Below, piece by piece: positions 1 through 10,700 of a stretch of 37,975 bases of DNA. The stretch covers positions 8,133 through 46,107 of the forward strand of contig VEPJ01000075.1 in NCBI GenBank assembly GCA_012026925.1. Reading direction: 5' to 3'. The stretch comes from Gammaproteobacteria bacterium. GTDB lineage: Bacteria; Pseudomonadota; Gammaproteobacteria; Steroidobacterales; Steroidobacteraceae. The notes beneath the pieces were generated by a model. The model saw only the letters and a program-made list of their open reading frames with translations, was not told the origin of the DNA and made no database searches. Position 1 is the stretch's first letter. Each line of letters starts with the position of its first letter. Position numbers and translations under genes: made by a program.

Positions 1-63
1 GTCGAACGCACCCGCGGCCGTCAGGTCGATGACGAGCGCAGGCGGGGGCGCGCGCGCCACGGC

Positions 64-80
64 CCGGGATGTGATCCCGG
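64..80 (-). terminator. Possible terminator hairpin downstream of the CDGSH gene (no clear U-tract)
   Basis: Perfect inverted repeat ccgggat-gtg-atcccgg just past the CDGSH stop codon (86-88 on minus strand). Confidence 0.35.
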
Positions 81-85
81 CGGCC

Positions 86-325
86 TCAGGGCTTCTTGTG
101 CGATCCGTCGCACAGCGGCGGGCCGGCCGTTCGCTTGCAGGCGCAGAACCAGGCCGTCTTCGATTCCGTCGCCACGTACTGGACGGGCGCCAGGCCCGAT
201 CCCTTGTGCGAACCGTCGCAGAACGGCTGCTTCGAGCTCCTGCCGCAGGCACACCACCAGTAAGTCCTGCCCGCCTCGACGTCCACCGGCATCGGTGCAC
301 GGCCAGCCAACACCGCCTCCGTCAT
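86..325 (-). CDS. CDGSH iron-sulfur domain protein with two tandem CDGSH motifs
   Basis: Protein MTEAVLAGRAPMPV...YWWCACGRSSKQPFCDGSHKG...WFCACKRTAGPPLCDGSHKKP; two CxC...CDGSH motifs. Start taken at internal ATG (325), not the ORF-track start. Confidence 0.92.
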   Translation of the reverse strand: MTEAVLAGRAPMPVDVEAGRTYWWCACGRSSKQPFCDGSHKGSGLAPVQYVATESKTAWFCACKRTAGPPLCDGSHKKP

Positions 326-395
326 GTCACGCGCTCCTAGACAGCCCGTCGCCGGGTGAGGGAATGCTAGCATCGGGCAAGGTCGATAGTGAGCG

Positions 396-2378
396 GTGAT
401 GGCGGGCACGGTCCTTTCGCAAATCCTGATCCTGCTCGCGGGCTCGGTGCTGGTGCTGAGCCTGGTGCGGCGCTTCGCATTGCCGCCGATCCTCGGCTAC
501 CTCCTGGTGGGCATGCTGCTCGGGCCGCACGCGCTCGATCTCGCCTCCGATGCCGCGGCGGTCGCCCTCCTGGCCGAGATCGGCGTCGTGTTCCTCGTCT
601 TCACGCTCGGGCTCGAGTTTTCGCTCGCGCGGATGATCGCGATGAAGGCGGAGGTGCTGGGCGTGGGCGGCCTGCAGATGCTGCTAACGACGGCGCTGTT
701 CGCCGTCGCCGCATGGGCGGCCGGCATCGATCCCGCCGTGGCCATAGTCGTCGGCGGCGCACTGGCGATGTCGTCGACCGCCATCGTCCTGCGCCAGCTG
801 GGTGACCAGCTCGAGCTGAACCGCACGCACTCGCGGCTCGCGCTCGGCATCCTGCTCTTCCAGGACCTGGCGTTCGCCCCCCTGCTCGCCCTGGCGACGT
901 CGATCAGCGAGGCCGGCCAGGCGCTCGGCCCGGCCTGGGTCCTCGGCATGGCCGGGCGCGCGGTGGCTGCCCTGCTGGTCGTGCTCGTGCTCGGGCGATG
1001 GATCCTGCGGCCGCTGTTCCACGAGATCGCGCGGCACCAGAGCACCGAGACGTTCACGCTCACCGTGCTGTTCGTCGCGCTGGGCGGTGCCTGGGCCACC
1101 CACGGGCTCGGCCTCTCGATGGCGCTCGGCGCCTTCCTGGCCGGAATGCTGCTCGCGGAGACCGAGTTCAAGTACCAGACCGAGGCGGTCATCAAGCCGT
1201 TCCAGGACATCCTGCTCGGGCTGTTCTTCATCTCGGTCGGCATGCTGCTCGACCTGCGCCTGCTGCTCGCGCAGCTGCCGCTCGTGCTCGCGCTGCTGGC
1301 CGCGCTGCTCGTCGTGAAGGCGGCCGTGGTGCTCGCCGTCGTGCGCTGGTTCGTACCGAACACGCGCAAGGCGCTGCGCACGGGCATCGTCGTCTCGATG
1401 GGCGGCGAGTTCGGCTTCGCGCTGCTCACGCTGCTGCTCAAGGGACGCGTGGTGGACGCTGCGCTGGTCCAGCCACTGCTCACCGTCATCGCGCTCAGCC
1501 TGCTGCTCGGGCCCCTGCTCGTCCGCTACAACGGCCGCATCGCGGACCGTATCCAGCGGCGGCGCACCGTCGAGCCCTCCGAGGTCGCGCTGGAGACGGC
1601 CGCCACCCGGCAGCTTGCGGAGCGCGAGCACGTGATCATCTGCGGCTTCGGGCGCGTGGGACAGAACCTGGCGCGCGTCCTCGAACGCCGCGGCATCGAG
1701 TTCATCGCGCTCGACCTCGATCCTTTCCGGGTGCGCGACGCCCGGCAGGCCGGCGACCCCGTGGTCTACGGCGACGCCTCGGAACCGGAGGTACTGCGCG
1801 CGCTGGGGCTCGAGCACGCCAGCGCGCTGGTGGTCTCGTTCGACGACACCGCGACCGCGCTGCGCATCGTGCGGCGCGTGCGGCGGCTGCGGGCGGACCT
1901 GCCGGTGCTGGTACGGACCGAGGACGACTCGAGGCTCGACGCTCTGCAGGCAGCGGGCGCGACCGAGGTGATCCCGGAAACGTTCGAGACGAGCCTGTCG
2001 CTGGTCGCGCACGTGCTGCTCGTCCTCGACGTGCCGGCGCCCGAAGTGCTCGAGACGACCGAGGACATCCGGCACGACCGCTACGCGATACTGCGCAGCG
2101 TGTTCCGCAAGCGCGACGCGCGCCCCCTGGACGAAGCCCATGCGCTGCGCCAGCAGCTGCGCACGGTCGTGCTGCCCCCCGGGGCCTGGGCGGTGGGACA
2201 GTCGATCCGGGACCTCGGGCTGCACGAAGGCAAGGTCCTGGTGAACGCGATCCGCCGCGACGGCATCGTCGGTCGCAATCCCGACCCGGCGATGAAGCTG
2301 CGGGAGGGCGACGTGCTGATCCTCTGGGGCGTTCCCGAGGACCTCGAGCAGGAGGAGAGCAGGTTGCTGACGGGGTGA
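396..2378 (+). CDS. CPA2-family monovalent cation:proton antiporter (KefB/KefC/YbaL-like) with TrkA-N and TrkA-C domains
   Basis: Multi-TM N-terminus (GYLLVGMLLGPHAL, TLGLEFSLARM), Rossmann motif HVIICGFGRVGQNLARVLE, C-terminal TrkA-C-like segment. GTG start. Confidence 0.92.
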   Translation: MMAGTVLSQILILLAGSVLVLSLVRRFALPPILGYLLVGMLLGPHALDLASDAAAVALLAEIGVVFLVFTLGLEFSLARMIAMKAEVLGVGGLQMLLTTALFAVAAWAAGIDPAVAIVVGGALAMSSTAIVLRQLGDQLELNRTHSRLALGILLFQDLAFAPLLALATSISEAGQALGPAWVLGMAGRAVAALLVVLVLGRWILRPLFHEIARHQSTETFTLTVLFVALGGAWATHGLGLSMALGAFLAGMLLAETEFKYQTEAVIKPFQDILLGLFFISVGMLLDLRLLLAQLPLVLALLAALLVVKAAVVLAVVRWFVPNTRKALRTGIVVSMGGEFGFALLTLLLKGRVVDAALVQPLLTVIALSLLLGPLLVRYNGRIADRIQRRRTVEPSEVALETAATRQLAEREHVIICGFGRVGQNLARVLERRGIEFIALDLDPFRVRDARQAGDPVVYGDASEPEVLRALGLEHASALVVSFDDTATALRIVRRVRRLRADLPVLVRTEDDSRLDALQAAGATEVIPETFETSLSLVAHVLLVLDVPAPEVLETTEDIRHDRYAILRSVFRKRDARPLDEAHALRQQLRTVVLPPGAWAVGQSIRDLGLHEGKVLVNAIRRDGIVGRNPDPAMKLREGDVLILWGVPEDLEQEESRLLTG

Positions 2379-2406
2379 GGAGGGGAGCGGAGGGTGGTTA
2401 ACGGTT

Positions 2407-2479
2407 AGCGGCTAGCGGTTAGTAAGAGGCCGGCAATGCCGACCGGTGGACCTGCTTACCTTACTATCCGCTATCCGCT
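2407..2479. repeat. Imperfect inverted repeat, 'AGCGGTTAG' family copy 1
   Basis: Left arm agcggctagcggttagtaag (2407-2426) and reverse complement of right arm (2460-2479) agcggatagcggatagtaag match 18/20; the segment after the right arm (ctgatcactgatcac) also matches copy 2. Confidence 0.8.
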
Positions 2480-2510
2480 GATCACTGATCACCAATTCCG
2501 TTTCCCTCCC

Positions 2511-3701
2511 ATGTCCACCATCGGCACACCGCTTTCTCCCTCCGGCACGCGCCTGCTGATGCTCGGCGCCGGCGAACTCGGCAAGGAAGTCGTCATCGAG
2601 GCGCAACGCCTCGGCGTCGAGGTGGTCGCCGCAGATCGCTATCCCAACGCGCCGGCGATGCAGGTCGCGCACCGCTCGCACGTGCTCGACATGCTGGATC
2701 CGCAGGCACTGCGGGACCTCGTACTGCGCGAGCGGCCGTCGCTGGTCGTGCCGGAGATCGAGGCGATCGCGACGACCGCGCTGCTCGAACTCGAGCGCGA
2801 GGGATTCAGGGTGATCCCGACGGCGCGAGCCGCGCGACTCACGATGGATCGCGAGGGCATTCGCCGGCTCGCCGCGGAGGAGCTGGGGCTACGTACCTCG
2901 CCGTATCGCTTCGCGGACGACGAGGCGACCTACCGCGAGGCCGTCGCGGCGCTCGGGATGCCGTGCGTCGTGAAACCCGTGATGAGCTCGTCCGGCAAGG
3001 GGCAGAGCGTCGTGAAGAGCGCGGCCGACGTGCAGCACGCATGGGATTACGCGCAGAGGGGCGGCCGCGCCGGCGCCGGGCGCGTCATCGTCGAGGGGTT
3101 CATCCGCTTCGACTACGAGATCACCCTGCTCACCGTCCGGCACGCGGGCGGCACGAGCTTCTGCGACCCGATCGGGCACCTGCAGATCGACGGCGACTAC
3201 CGGGAGTCGTGGCAGCCGCAGGTCATGAGCGCCGCGGCGCTCGCGGAATCGCAACTCATCGCGCGGGCCATCACCGACGCCCTGGGCGGCGCCGGAATCT
3301 TCGGCGTCGAGCTCTTCGTATGCGGCGACGAAGTCTGGTTCAGCGAGGTCTCGCCGCGGCCGCACGACACCGGCCTCGTCACGCTCGTGTCGCAGGATCT
3401 CTCGGAGTTCGCGCTGCATGCGCGCGCGATCCTCGGCCTGCCGGTTCCGGCGCTTCGCCAGCTCGGGCCGTCGGCTTCCTGCGCGATCCTGCTCGAAGGG
3501 GAATCGGCCGACGTCCGCTTCCACGACGTCGAGCGCGCGCTCACCGAGCCCGGCACCCAGCTCAGGCTCTTCGGCAAGCCCGAAGTGCGCGGCAAGCGAC
3601 GGATGGGCGTCGCGCTCGCCAGTGACGCGACGATCGGCGCGGCACGCGAAAAGGCGCGCCGGGCGGCGGCTGCGATCGTCGCCGGAGCCGAGCTGCGCTG
3701 A
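2511..3701 (+). CDS. purT: Formate-dependent phosphoribosylglycinamide formyltransferase 2
   Basis: [63 protein letters not shown]...; ATP-grasp segment [27 protein letters not shown]; typical PurT throughout. ATG at 2511 preferred. Confidence 0.95.
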   Translation: MSTIGTPLSPSGTRLLMLGAGELGKEVVIEAQRLGVEVVAADRYPNAPAMQVAHRSHVLDMLDPQALRDLVLRERPSLVVPEIEAIATTALLELEREGFRVIPTARAARLTMDREGIRRLAAEELGLRTSPYRFADDEATYREAVAALGMPCVVKPVMSSSGKGQSVVKSAADVQHAWDYAQRGGRAGAGRVIVEGFIRFDYEITLLTVRHAGGTSFCDPIGHLQIDGDYRESWQPQVMSAAALAESQLIARAITDALGGAGIFGVELFVCGDEVWFSEVSPRPHDTGLVTLVSQDLSEFALHARAILGLPVPALRQLGPSASCAILLEGESADVRFHDVERALTEPGTQLRLFGKPEVRGKRRMGVALASDATIGAAREKARRAAAAIVAGAELR

Positions 3702-3705
3702 ACAG

Positions 3706-4188
3706 TCAGCGATCGGCCTGCAGGTGCGCCTCGAGCAGCCAGAGGCTCTTGTCCGCGGCGCGTGAGATGCCGGTGAAGAGGTCGCTCGAGTCCGCGTCAC
3801 CCGCCTTCGCCGCTTCGTCGATCGCCTTGCGCACGCCCTTGCCGAAGCGGGACAACCCGGCTGCGAGCGCGTCGAGGTGCGCACGCCCGTCCGCGATCTC
3901 GATCGGATAGGGGTCGAGGCGCGAGCGACCGGCGATCGCCTGGAGGGTCCCCTCCGCGATTCCACCGAGTGCGGCGATTCGTTCCGCCATCTCGTCCGAG
4001 TGGCCGCCCATCTCGCCGGCGATCCTGTCGAACAACTCGTGCAGTGCGATGAACGACGGTCCCTTCACGTTCCAGTGGGCCTGCTTGGCCTGCAGTTGCA
4101 GGTCGAGCGCGTCCGCGAGGCGTGCGTTCAGCAGGGCAATCATCTTTGCCCGCGTCTTCGCGGCCAGGTCGATTCTCGTGCTGTGCAT
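3706..4188 (-). CDS. dps: Dps-family DNA starvation/stationary-phase protection protein
   Basis: KQAHWNVKGPSFIALHELFDRIAGEMGGHSDEMAERIAALGG is the Dps ferroxidase-region signature; ATG at 4188. Confidence 0.93.
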   Translation of the reverse strand: MHSTRIDLAAKTRAKMIALLNARLADALDLQLQAKQAHWNVKGPSFIALHELFDRIAGEMGGHSDEMAERIAALGGIAEGTLQAIAGRSRLDPYPIEIADGRAHLDALAAGLSRFGKGVRKAIDEAAKAGDADSSDLFTGISRAADKSLWLLEAHLQADR

Positions 4189-4425
4189 GGCGTCTCCTGA
4201 TGGTCCGGGGGCCTTTGAGGCTGGGATTGCATTGTTCCCCCCGGAGCCCGGGCGGCCAACAGGACCCTTCGATGGGGCCGATACCCGCGGTCGATCAACT
4301 GGCAGCGCCTCGGGCGTGGCCGGCTCCGGCACGCGGCGCCGGCCTGCAAAACGCTTTTGATACATGAGGTTAGCCTGGCATGCATCTGCCCGACGGGGCA
4401 GCGCGAACAGTATGCCAGACAAAGT

Positions 4426-4467
4426 TTCAGAATCTGCACTGCTGTGCATAGATTGACATAGTGTCAA
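4426..4467 (+). promoter_or_regulatory. Putative promoter with overlapping TetR-type operator
   Basis: TTCAGA (4426-4431), 17-nt spacer, TAGATT (4449-4454); perfect inverted repeat TTGACA-TAG-TGTCAA (4453-4467), followed by another half-site TGACAC (4471-4476). Confidence 0.5.
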
Positions 4468-4487
4468 TCCTGACACACGATTTGCGC

Positions 4488-5132
4488 ATGTCGTACATCG
4501 CCGAACGCCGACAGGAAGAGCGCGACCGCCGCCGCGCCGAAATCGTGGACGCTGCCGAGGCCCTTTACGCCGAGGCCGGCTGGGACTCCGTCACCATGGA
4601 CCAGGTCGCCCGGCGGGCCCGGCTCAGCCGCGCACTGGTCTACGTCTATTTCAAGGACAAGGCCGACCTGCACCTGGCGCTGGTCGAACGCGCGCTCGCC
4701 ACCCTGCGCGAGCGCTTCGAGGCCGCCCGTGCAGGCAAGGCGCGCGGCATCGACGAGATCGAGGCGATCGGCCGCGAGTACCTCGTCTACGCCCGCGAGT
4801 TGCCGCACTACTTCGACGCCTGCGCGCGCTACCAGTCGCACGCGTGCAGCGGCGCCGACGCCGAAGTGCCGGCGAACGAACTCGCCTGCATGGCGGCCGG
4901 TCATCACGTCCACGAAGTGCTGGTCGACTCGCTCAACCGCGGCGTCGCCGATGGCTCCATTCGCGCCGACCTCGGCAATCCCTACGTCACCGCACTCTCG
5001 CTCTGGGCCTTCTCGCACGGGGTCATCCAGATCCTGTCGAGCAAGGGAGGCCAGATCGAGCACGAGGGCGTGCCGGTGCAGCAGCTCCTCGACCACTCGA
5101 TGGCGCTGATCCTCGGCGCGCTGCAGGCCTGA
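4488..5132 (+). CDS. TetR/AcrR-family transcriptional regulator
   Basis: RRRAEIVDAAEALYAEAGWDSVTMDQVARRARLSRALVYVYFKDKADLHLALV helix-turn-helix; first gene of an efflux operon. ATG 4488 preferred because GTG 4461 lies inside the palindrome. Confidence 0.92.
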   Translation: MSYIAERRQEERDRRRAEIVDAAEALYAEAGWDSVTMDQVARRARLSRALVYVYFKDKADLHLALVERALATLRERFEAARAGKARGIDEIEAIGREYLVYARELPHYFDACARYQSHACSGADAEVPANELACMAAGHHVHEVLVDSLNRGVADGSIRADLGNPYVTALSLWAFSHGVIQILSSKGGQIEHEGVPVQQLLDHSMALILGALQA

Positions 5133-5147
5133 TTGGAAGGGTTCGCC

Positions 5148-6647
5148 GTGGCCGCGCTTGCCTCACGTCGTCTTGCCCGCCGCGTCGGCTGCCTGGCCGT
5201 GATAACGGGCTCGCTGCTGGCCGTCTCCCCGCCCGCCGTGACGGCGGCCGCACCGGAGCCGACGATCGAGCCGGCCGGCACGGTCGAGGATGGCCTGCGA
5301 CAGGTGCTCGACGACGCACTCGTTGCGAATCTCGAGCTCAAGGCGGGCGCCGCGAGCGTGCAGCAGCGCGTCGCGGCGCTCGATCGCGCGCGCGCGCGTT
5401 ACCGGCCGGTGCTCGACTTCGACGCCCGCTACTCCGTGGCCGACGGCGGGCGCACGATCGACTTTCCGGTCGGCGACCTGCTGAATCCCGTCTATGCGAC
5501 GCTCGACGAACTGCTGGTGCAGTCGGGACAGCCGCCGCAGTTCCCGCGAGTCAAGAACGAGCAGATCCGGCTGCTTCTCCCGCAGGAGCAGAACACGCGC
5601 CTGGTCATGGCGCAGCCGCTCTACGAGCCCCGCATCGGTCCCGCCGTCGAGGCATCGCGCCAGGACCTGAACCGCGCGGCGGCCGACCTGTCGGGACTCC
5701 GCGCGCGCGTGGTCCGCGACACGAAGCAGGCCTACTACGAATGGCTCGCCGCGCAGCAGCAGTCGCTCGTGCTCGACGCCACGCTCGAGGTCGCGAGGTC
5801 GAACGTAGCTGCCACCGACAGCCTCTATCGCAACGGCAAGGTGACGCGCGACCTCGTGTACCGCGCCGAGGCCGACCTGCTCGAAGTCGAGCAGCAGCGC
5901 CTGGCCGTGTCGAGCCGCGTGAACATCGCGCGGAGCTACGTGAACCTGCTGCGCAACGTGCCACTGTCCTCGCCCGTGCCCGGCGCGACGATCGACGCCG
6001 CGACCGTCGAGCGTTTCCGCGTGCGTCTGCTGCAGCGGCTCGCGGGCCGCCGCCTGGAGGTGCCGCAGCTGCAGCAGGTGGCGACCGAACGGCGGGCGGA
6101 GCTCGAGAGCCTCGACGCCGCCATTGCCGCCAGCCTCGCGCAGCAGGATCTCGCGCGCGCGGCATTCAAGCCGACGCTCGGCGTCGGCGCCGAGGCCGGG
6201 ATCCAGGGCGAGGACTATGGGGTCGGCGCGGACGAGCGCTATGTCCTCGCCTCCGTCGTGCTGCGCTGGAACGCCTTCCGCGGCGGCGCCGACCAGGCCG
6301 CCCTCGCGGAGGCCAAGGCGGTGACCGACGAGCTGCGCGCGACGCGCGACCTCGCCGCGCAGCAGGTCCGCCTCGAAGTCCAGCGCGCCCTCGAGCTCTT
6401 CGCGGTCGCCGATGCCTCGCTCGAGACCGCCCAGAAGCGCTCCGACGCCGCCGAGGCGGCATTCCGAATCGCCACGAAGAAGCGCGACCTCGGGCAGATC
6501 AACCAGACCGACTTCATCGATGCGCGTCGCACGCTGACCGACGCGCAGCTGAACCTGAACCGCGTGCGGACCGAGTTCCTGGCGCGTCTCGCCGAGCTCG
6601 AGTTCGCGATCGGCGACTCCCGGACGACCGGGAAGGAGCTGTTGTGA
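5148..6647 (+). CDS. TolC-family outer membrane efflux protein
   Basis: OEP-type helical repeats (ARYRPVLDFDARYSV..., FKPTLGVGAEAGIQGEDYG..., KKRDLGQINQTDFIDARRTLTDAQLNLNRVRTEFLARLAELEFAIG); followed by adaptor and RND pump. GTG 5148 likely start (TTG 5133 possible). Confidence 0.88.
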   Translation: MAALASRRLARRVGCLAVITGSLLAVSPPAVTAAAPEPTIEPAGTVEDGLRQVLDDALVANLELKAGAASVQQRVAALDRARARYRPVLDFDARYSVADGGRTIDFPVGDLLNPVYATLDELLVQSGQPPQFPRVKNEQIRLLLPQEQNTRLVMAQPLYEPRIGPAVEASRQDLNRAAADLSGLRARVVRDTKQAYYEWLAAQQQSLVLDATLEVARSNVAATDSLYRNGKVTRDLVYRAEADLLEVEQQRLAVSSRVNIARSYVNLLRNVPLSSPVPGATIDAATVERFRVRLLQRLAGRRLEVPQLQQVATERRAELESLDAAIAASLAQQDLARAAFKPTLGVGAEAGIQGEDYGVGADERYVLASVVLRWNAFRGGADQAALAEAKAVTDELRATRDLAAQQVRLEVQRALELFAVADASLETAQKRSDAAEAAFRIATKKRDLGQINQTDFIDARRTLTDAQLNLNRVRTEFLARLAELEFAIGDSRTTGKELL

Positions 6648-7696
6648 ACCGCCTTGCGATTCTCCTCCTCGCGAGCTTTGCGCTCGCATCCTGCGGCAAG
6701 TCGCAGGCGCCCGGCCCCGCCCCGGCCGCGGCCACTCCCGTTCGCACGGCAATCGTCGAGAGCGTGGACGTGGGCAACGCGGTGCGCTCCGTCGGCGTGC
6801 TTGCGCCGCGCGACGAGTTCCGGCTGTCCTTCAAGGTCGGCGGCGTCATAGACAGCATCGCGGTGGATGCCGGCGACGCCGTCCGCAAGGGACAGGTGCT
6901 CGCGCTCATCAAGCGCGCGGAAGTGGATGCCGCGGTCGCGCAGGCGTCCGAAGCGACCGAGAAGGCACGCCGCGACCTCGAGCGCGGTCAACGGCTGCGC
7001 GCGGACGAGGTCGCCACGGAGGAGCAGGTACAGGACCTCACCACGGCCTACAACGTTGCGCGCGCAAACCTCGAGGCCGCGCGCTTCAACGCGCGCTTTG
7101 CACGCATCGAGGCGCCGGGGGACGGCGTCGTGCTGCAGAAGCTCGCCGAGGCAAACGAACTCGTGCAGGCTGGCCAGCCCGTCCTGGTCCTCGGCGGCAC
7201 GGGCGCGGGCTGGATCGTGCGCACGGCGCTTGCGGATCGCGACGCGGTGCGCGTCAACGTCGGCGACGTCGCGCGGGTTGCATTCGACGCCTTCCCCGGG
7301 CGCGAGTTCGCGGGCAAGGTGACTCGCGTCGGCTCGAGCGCCGACCCGTTGACGGGCACGTTCGAGGTCGAGATCGACGTGGCCCCGGATGGCGCGCGCT
7401 TCGTGCGGGGCCTCGTTGCCAAGGTGTCGCTCGACATCAGCGACGGCGACGCGGCTGGCATCCGCACCGTCGTGCCGGTAACCGCGATCGTCGAGGCAAA
7501 CGGCGCCGTCGCGACCGTGTACCTGCTGGATGCACAGGCCGGCGTCGCCCGGCGCAGGCAGGTCACCGTCGGGCCGCTCGTCGGCGATCGCGTGATCGTC
7601 ACCGCCGGCCTTGCGGCGGGGGACCGGGTGGTCACGGACGGCGCCGCCTGGCTCGCGGACGGCAAGCCCGTCCACGTCGTCGGGCAGCAGGGCTGA
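6644..7696 (+). CDS. RND efflux periplasmic adaptor subunit (HlyD/MFP family), lipoprotein
   Basis: Lipobox LLASFALASCGKS; GGVIDSIAVDAGDAVRKGQVLALIKRAEVDAAVAQASEATEKARRDLERGQRL... and FARIEAPGDGVVLQKL adaptor motifs; overlaps the tolC-like stop by 4 bp (GTGA). Confidence 0.9.
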   Translation: MNRLAILLLASFALASCGKSQAPGPAPAAATPVRTAIVESVDVGNAVRSVGVLAPRDEFRLSFKVGGVIDSIAVDAGDAVRKGQVLALIKRAEVDAAVAQASEATEKARRDLERGQRLRADEVATEEQVQDLTTAYNVARANLEAARFNARFARIEAPGDGVVLQKLAEANELVQAGQPVLVLGGTGAGWIVRTALADRDAVRVNVGDVARVAFDAFPGREFAGKVTRVGSSADPLTGTFEVEIDVAPDGARFVRGLVAKVSLDISDGDAAGIRTVVPVTAIVEANGAVATVYLLDAQAGVARRRQVTVGPLVGDRVIVTAGLAAGDRVVTDGAAWLADGKPVHVVGQQG

Positions 7697-7706
7697 GGCC
7701 GCGGCC

Positions 7707-10700
7707 GTGCGCATCTGGGCCTTCAGCGTCCAGCGCTGGCAGTTCACGCTGGTGCTGTTCGGCCTGCTGATCGCGGTCGGCATCAACTCGCTGGTCAACA
7801 TTCCCCGCTCGGAGGACCCCGAGTTCCACGTGCCGATCCCGACCGTGGTGGCCGTGTACCCGGGCGCGGACCCGGTCGACATCGAGCGCCTCGTCGTGGA
7901 CCCGATCGAGGACGCGATCAACGAACTCGACGACATCAAGCGCATCGACAGCCGTTCGCTCGACGGCGTGGGCGTCATCCAGCCCGAGTTCCACTGGGAC
8001 ACGGACCCGGACGAGAAATACGACCAGGTCGTGCGGGAGGTCAACCGGATCCGCGCGCAGCTGCCAGCGGACCTCGCCTCGCTCGAGGTGCGCAAGGCCG
8101 GGTCCGGACTCGTCAACATCGTGCAGGTCGCGCTCGTGAGCGAGGACGCGAGCTATCACGATCTCAAGGAACTCGCCGAGGACCTGCGCGACTCGATCGA
8201 GACGGTGCCGGGCGTGCGGCGCGGAGCGTACTGGGCGGTGCCGGAACCGGAGGTGCGAGTCGCGATCGACCTCGAGCGCATGGGGCGCGCGGGCGTCACG
8301 CTCGGCCAGGTCGAGAACGCGATCCGCGGCGAGAACGCGACCGTGCCCGGCGGCTCCGTCGACGTCGGGCTGCGGAAGTACAACCTGAAGACGTCGGGCG
8401 GCTACGACTCGCTGGATGAAGTCGCCGAGACCGTCGTCGCCAGTCGCGAAGGCAAGCTCGTGAAGGTGCGCGACGTCGCCGACGTCGGCTGGGAGACCCA
8501 GGAGGAGCGCTATACCGGCCGGTTCAACGGCAGGCACGCGGTGTTCGTCACTGCGAACGCCAAGGACGGCAGCAACGTGTTCAAGGTGCGCAACGGCATC
8601 TACGCGAAGCTCGACGCGTTCGAGCGCAGCCTGCCGAAGGGGGTCACGCTCGAGCGCGGCTTCGACCAGAGCCGCAACGTGAGCCACCGCCTGACCCGTC
8701 TCGGCATCGACTTCATGATCGCGATCGCGCTCGTGGTGCTCACGCTGCTGCCGCTCGGCTTCCGCGCGTCGGCCGTCGTGATGATCTCGATCCCGCTGTC
8801 GCTCGCCATCGGGTTGTCGCTGCTCTACTTCACCGGCTTCTCGCTCAACCAGCTGTCGATCGCGGGCTTCGTGCTCGCGCTCGGCCTGCTCGTGGACGAC
8901 TCGATCGTGGTGGTGGAGAACATCGCGCGGTATCTGCGCGCCGGCTTCTCGCCGATCGAGGCCGCGATCGCCGCGACCGACCAGATCGCGCTCGCGGTGC
9001 TCGGCTGCACGGCCACGCTGCTGTTCGCGTTCCTGCCGCTGCTGTTCCTGCCGGAAGGCGCGGGGATCTTCGTGCGATCGTTGCCCGCGGCCGTGCTCTA
9101 CACGGTCCTGGCGTCGCTGCTGGTCGCGTTCACCGTGGTCCCCTTCCTGGCGAGCCGCATCCTGAAGCCCGAGGGCGAGGCCGGCGAGGGCAACAGGTTC
9201 CTGAAGGGCGTCATGGCCATCATCCACCGGGTGTACGGCCCCGCGCTGCGCGTTGCACTGGCGCGGCCGGCCCGGACGCTCCTGGCAGCCCTCGGCTTCG
9301 TGGCCGCCTCGGCGACGCTCGTGCCGCTGATCGGCTTCAGCCTCTTTCCGCCGGCCGACATCCCGCAGTTCCACGTCACGATCGAGACGCCCGACGGCGC
9401 CAGCCTCGCGGACACGGACCGCGCGCTGCGTTTCGTCGAGGACGAGCTGGCCCGCCACCCCGAGGTCAAGCACTACTTCGCCAACCTGGGCCACGGCAAC
9501 CCGCGCGTCTTCTACAACACGTTCCCCGAGGAGACCAATGCGAACGTCGCCGAGGTGTTCGCGGAGTTGCACGAGTTCGACCCGCGCCGCAGCCCGGAAC
9601 TCTACGAGGAGCTGCGCAGGAAGTTCGCGCAGTATCCCGGGGCACGCATCCTCGCGGAGCCGTACCAGAACGGGCCACCGATCGACGCGCCGATCGAGAT
9701 CGCGATCACGGGCCCCGATCTCGGGCAGCTCCGCGAGCTGGCCGCGAAGGCCGAGGCCATCATCGGGGGAACGCCCGGCACGCGCGACGTGGACAATCCG
9801 TTGCGACGGCTGCGCACGGACATCGACCTGCGCAGCGACTCGCAGAAGGCGGCGCTGCTCGGCGTCGCGCCCATCGAGGCCGATCGCACGGTCCGCGCGG
9901 CCGGCGCCGGCGTGAGCGCCGGCAAGTTCCGCGAACCGGACGGGGACGAGTACGACATCGCGCTCCGCCTGCCGATGCAGGGTCGCCAGACCCTGGACGC
10001 GCTGAACCTCATCGAAGTTGCCTCCGCCACCGGCAAGCCCGTGCCACTGCGCCAGATCTCGTCGCCGGAGTTCTCGGCCGGCGTGAGCGTGATCGAACGC
10101 CACGACCGGGAGCGCCAGGTCCTGCTGAGCGCGTACCCGGTGGACGGCTACAACACCGGCAAGGTCACGATGGACATCCTGAAGCGGCTCGATGCGATGG
10201 GGCTGCCGGCCGGCTACAGGCTGCGCGCCGGCGGCGAAGTCGAGGCGCGCCAGGAGAGTTTCGGCGGCATCGGCACGGCCGTCCTCGTGGCGGTGTTCGG
10301 CATCCTGGCCGTGCTGATCCTGGAGTTCGGCAGCTTCCGATCGATGCTGATCGTCGCGGGAGTCATCCCGCTTGGCGTCGCGGGCGGCCTCGTCGCGCTG
10401 CTCGTGACGGGCTACTCGCTCTCGTTCACGGCGATGATCGGGTTCGTCGCGCTCATCGGCATCGAGATCAAGAACTCGATCCTGCTGGTCGACTTCACGA
10501 ACCAGCTGCGCGAGCAGGGCGTGGCGCTCGACGAGGCCATCACGCGGGCGGGTGAGATCCGCTTCCTGCCGATCCTGCTCACGTCGGCCACCGCGATCGG
10601 CGGCCTGCTGCCGCTGGCCGTGCAGGGCTCGGGGCTCTACTCCCCGCTCTCGATCGTGATCATCGGCGGGTTGCTGTCCTCGACGCTGATCGGGCGGCTC

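Noticed and set aside
1-60. Possible start of a minus-strand gene (VARAPPPALVIDLTAAGAFD...) running off the left edge
   Set aside because: Only 20 codons visible, no clear ribosome binding site and no family recognisable; cannot be supported.
5380-5402. Alternating GCGCGCGCGCG tract in the tolC-like gene
   Set aside because: Within coding sequence encoding RARARYRP; expected from codon bias, no evidence of a Z-DNA or phase-variable role.
4844-6643. N-terminal extension of the 950-aa ORF upstream of the RND adaptor
   Set aside because: Only the C-terminal 350 aa from GTG 6644 are adaptor-like; the extension is out-of-frame translation of tetR/tolC.
7632-10103. 823-aa minus-strand ORF opposite the RND permease
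   Set aside because: Antisense shadow of a well-supported RND gene; compositionally biased, no domain.
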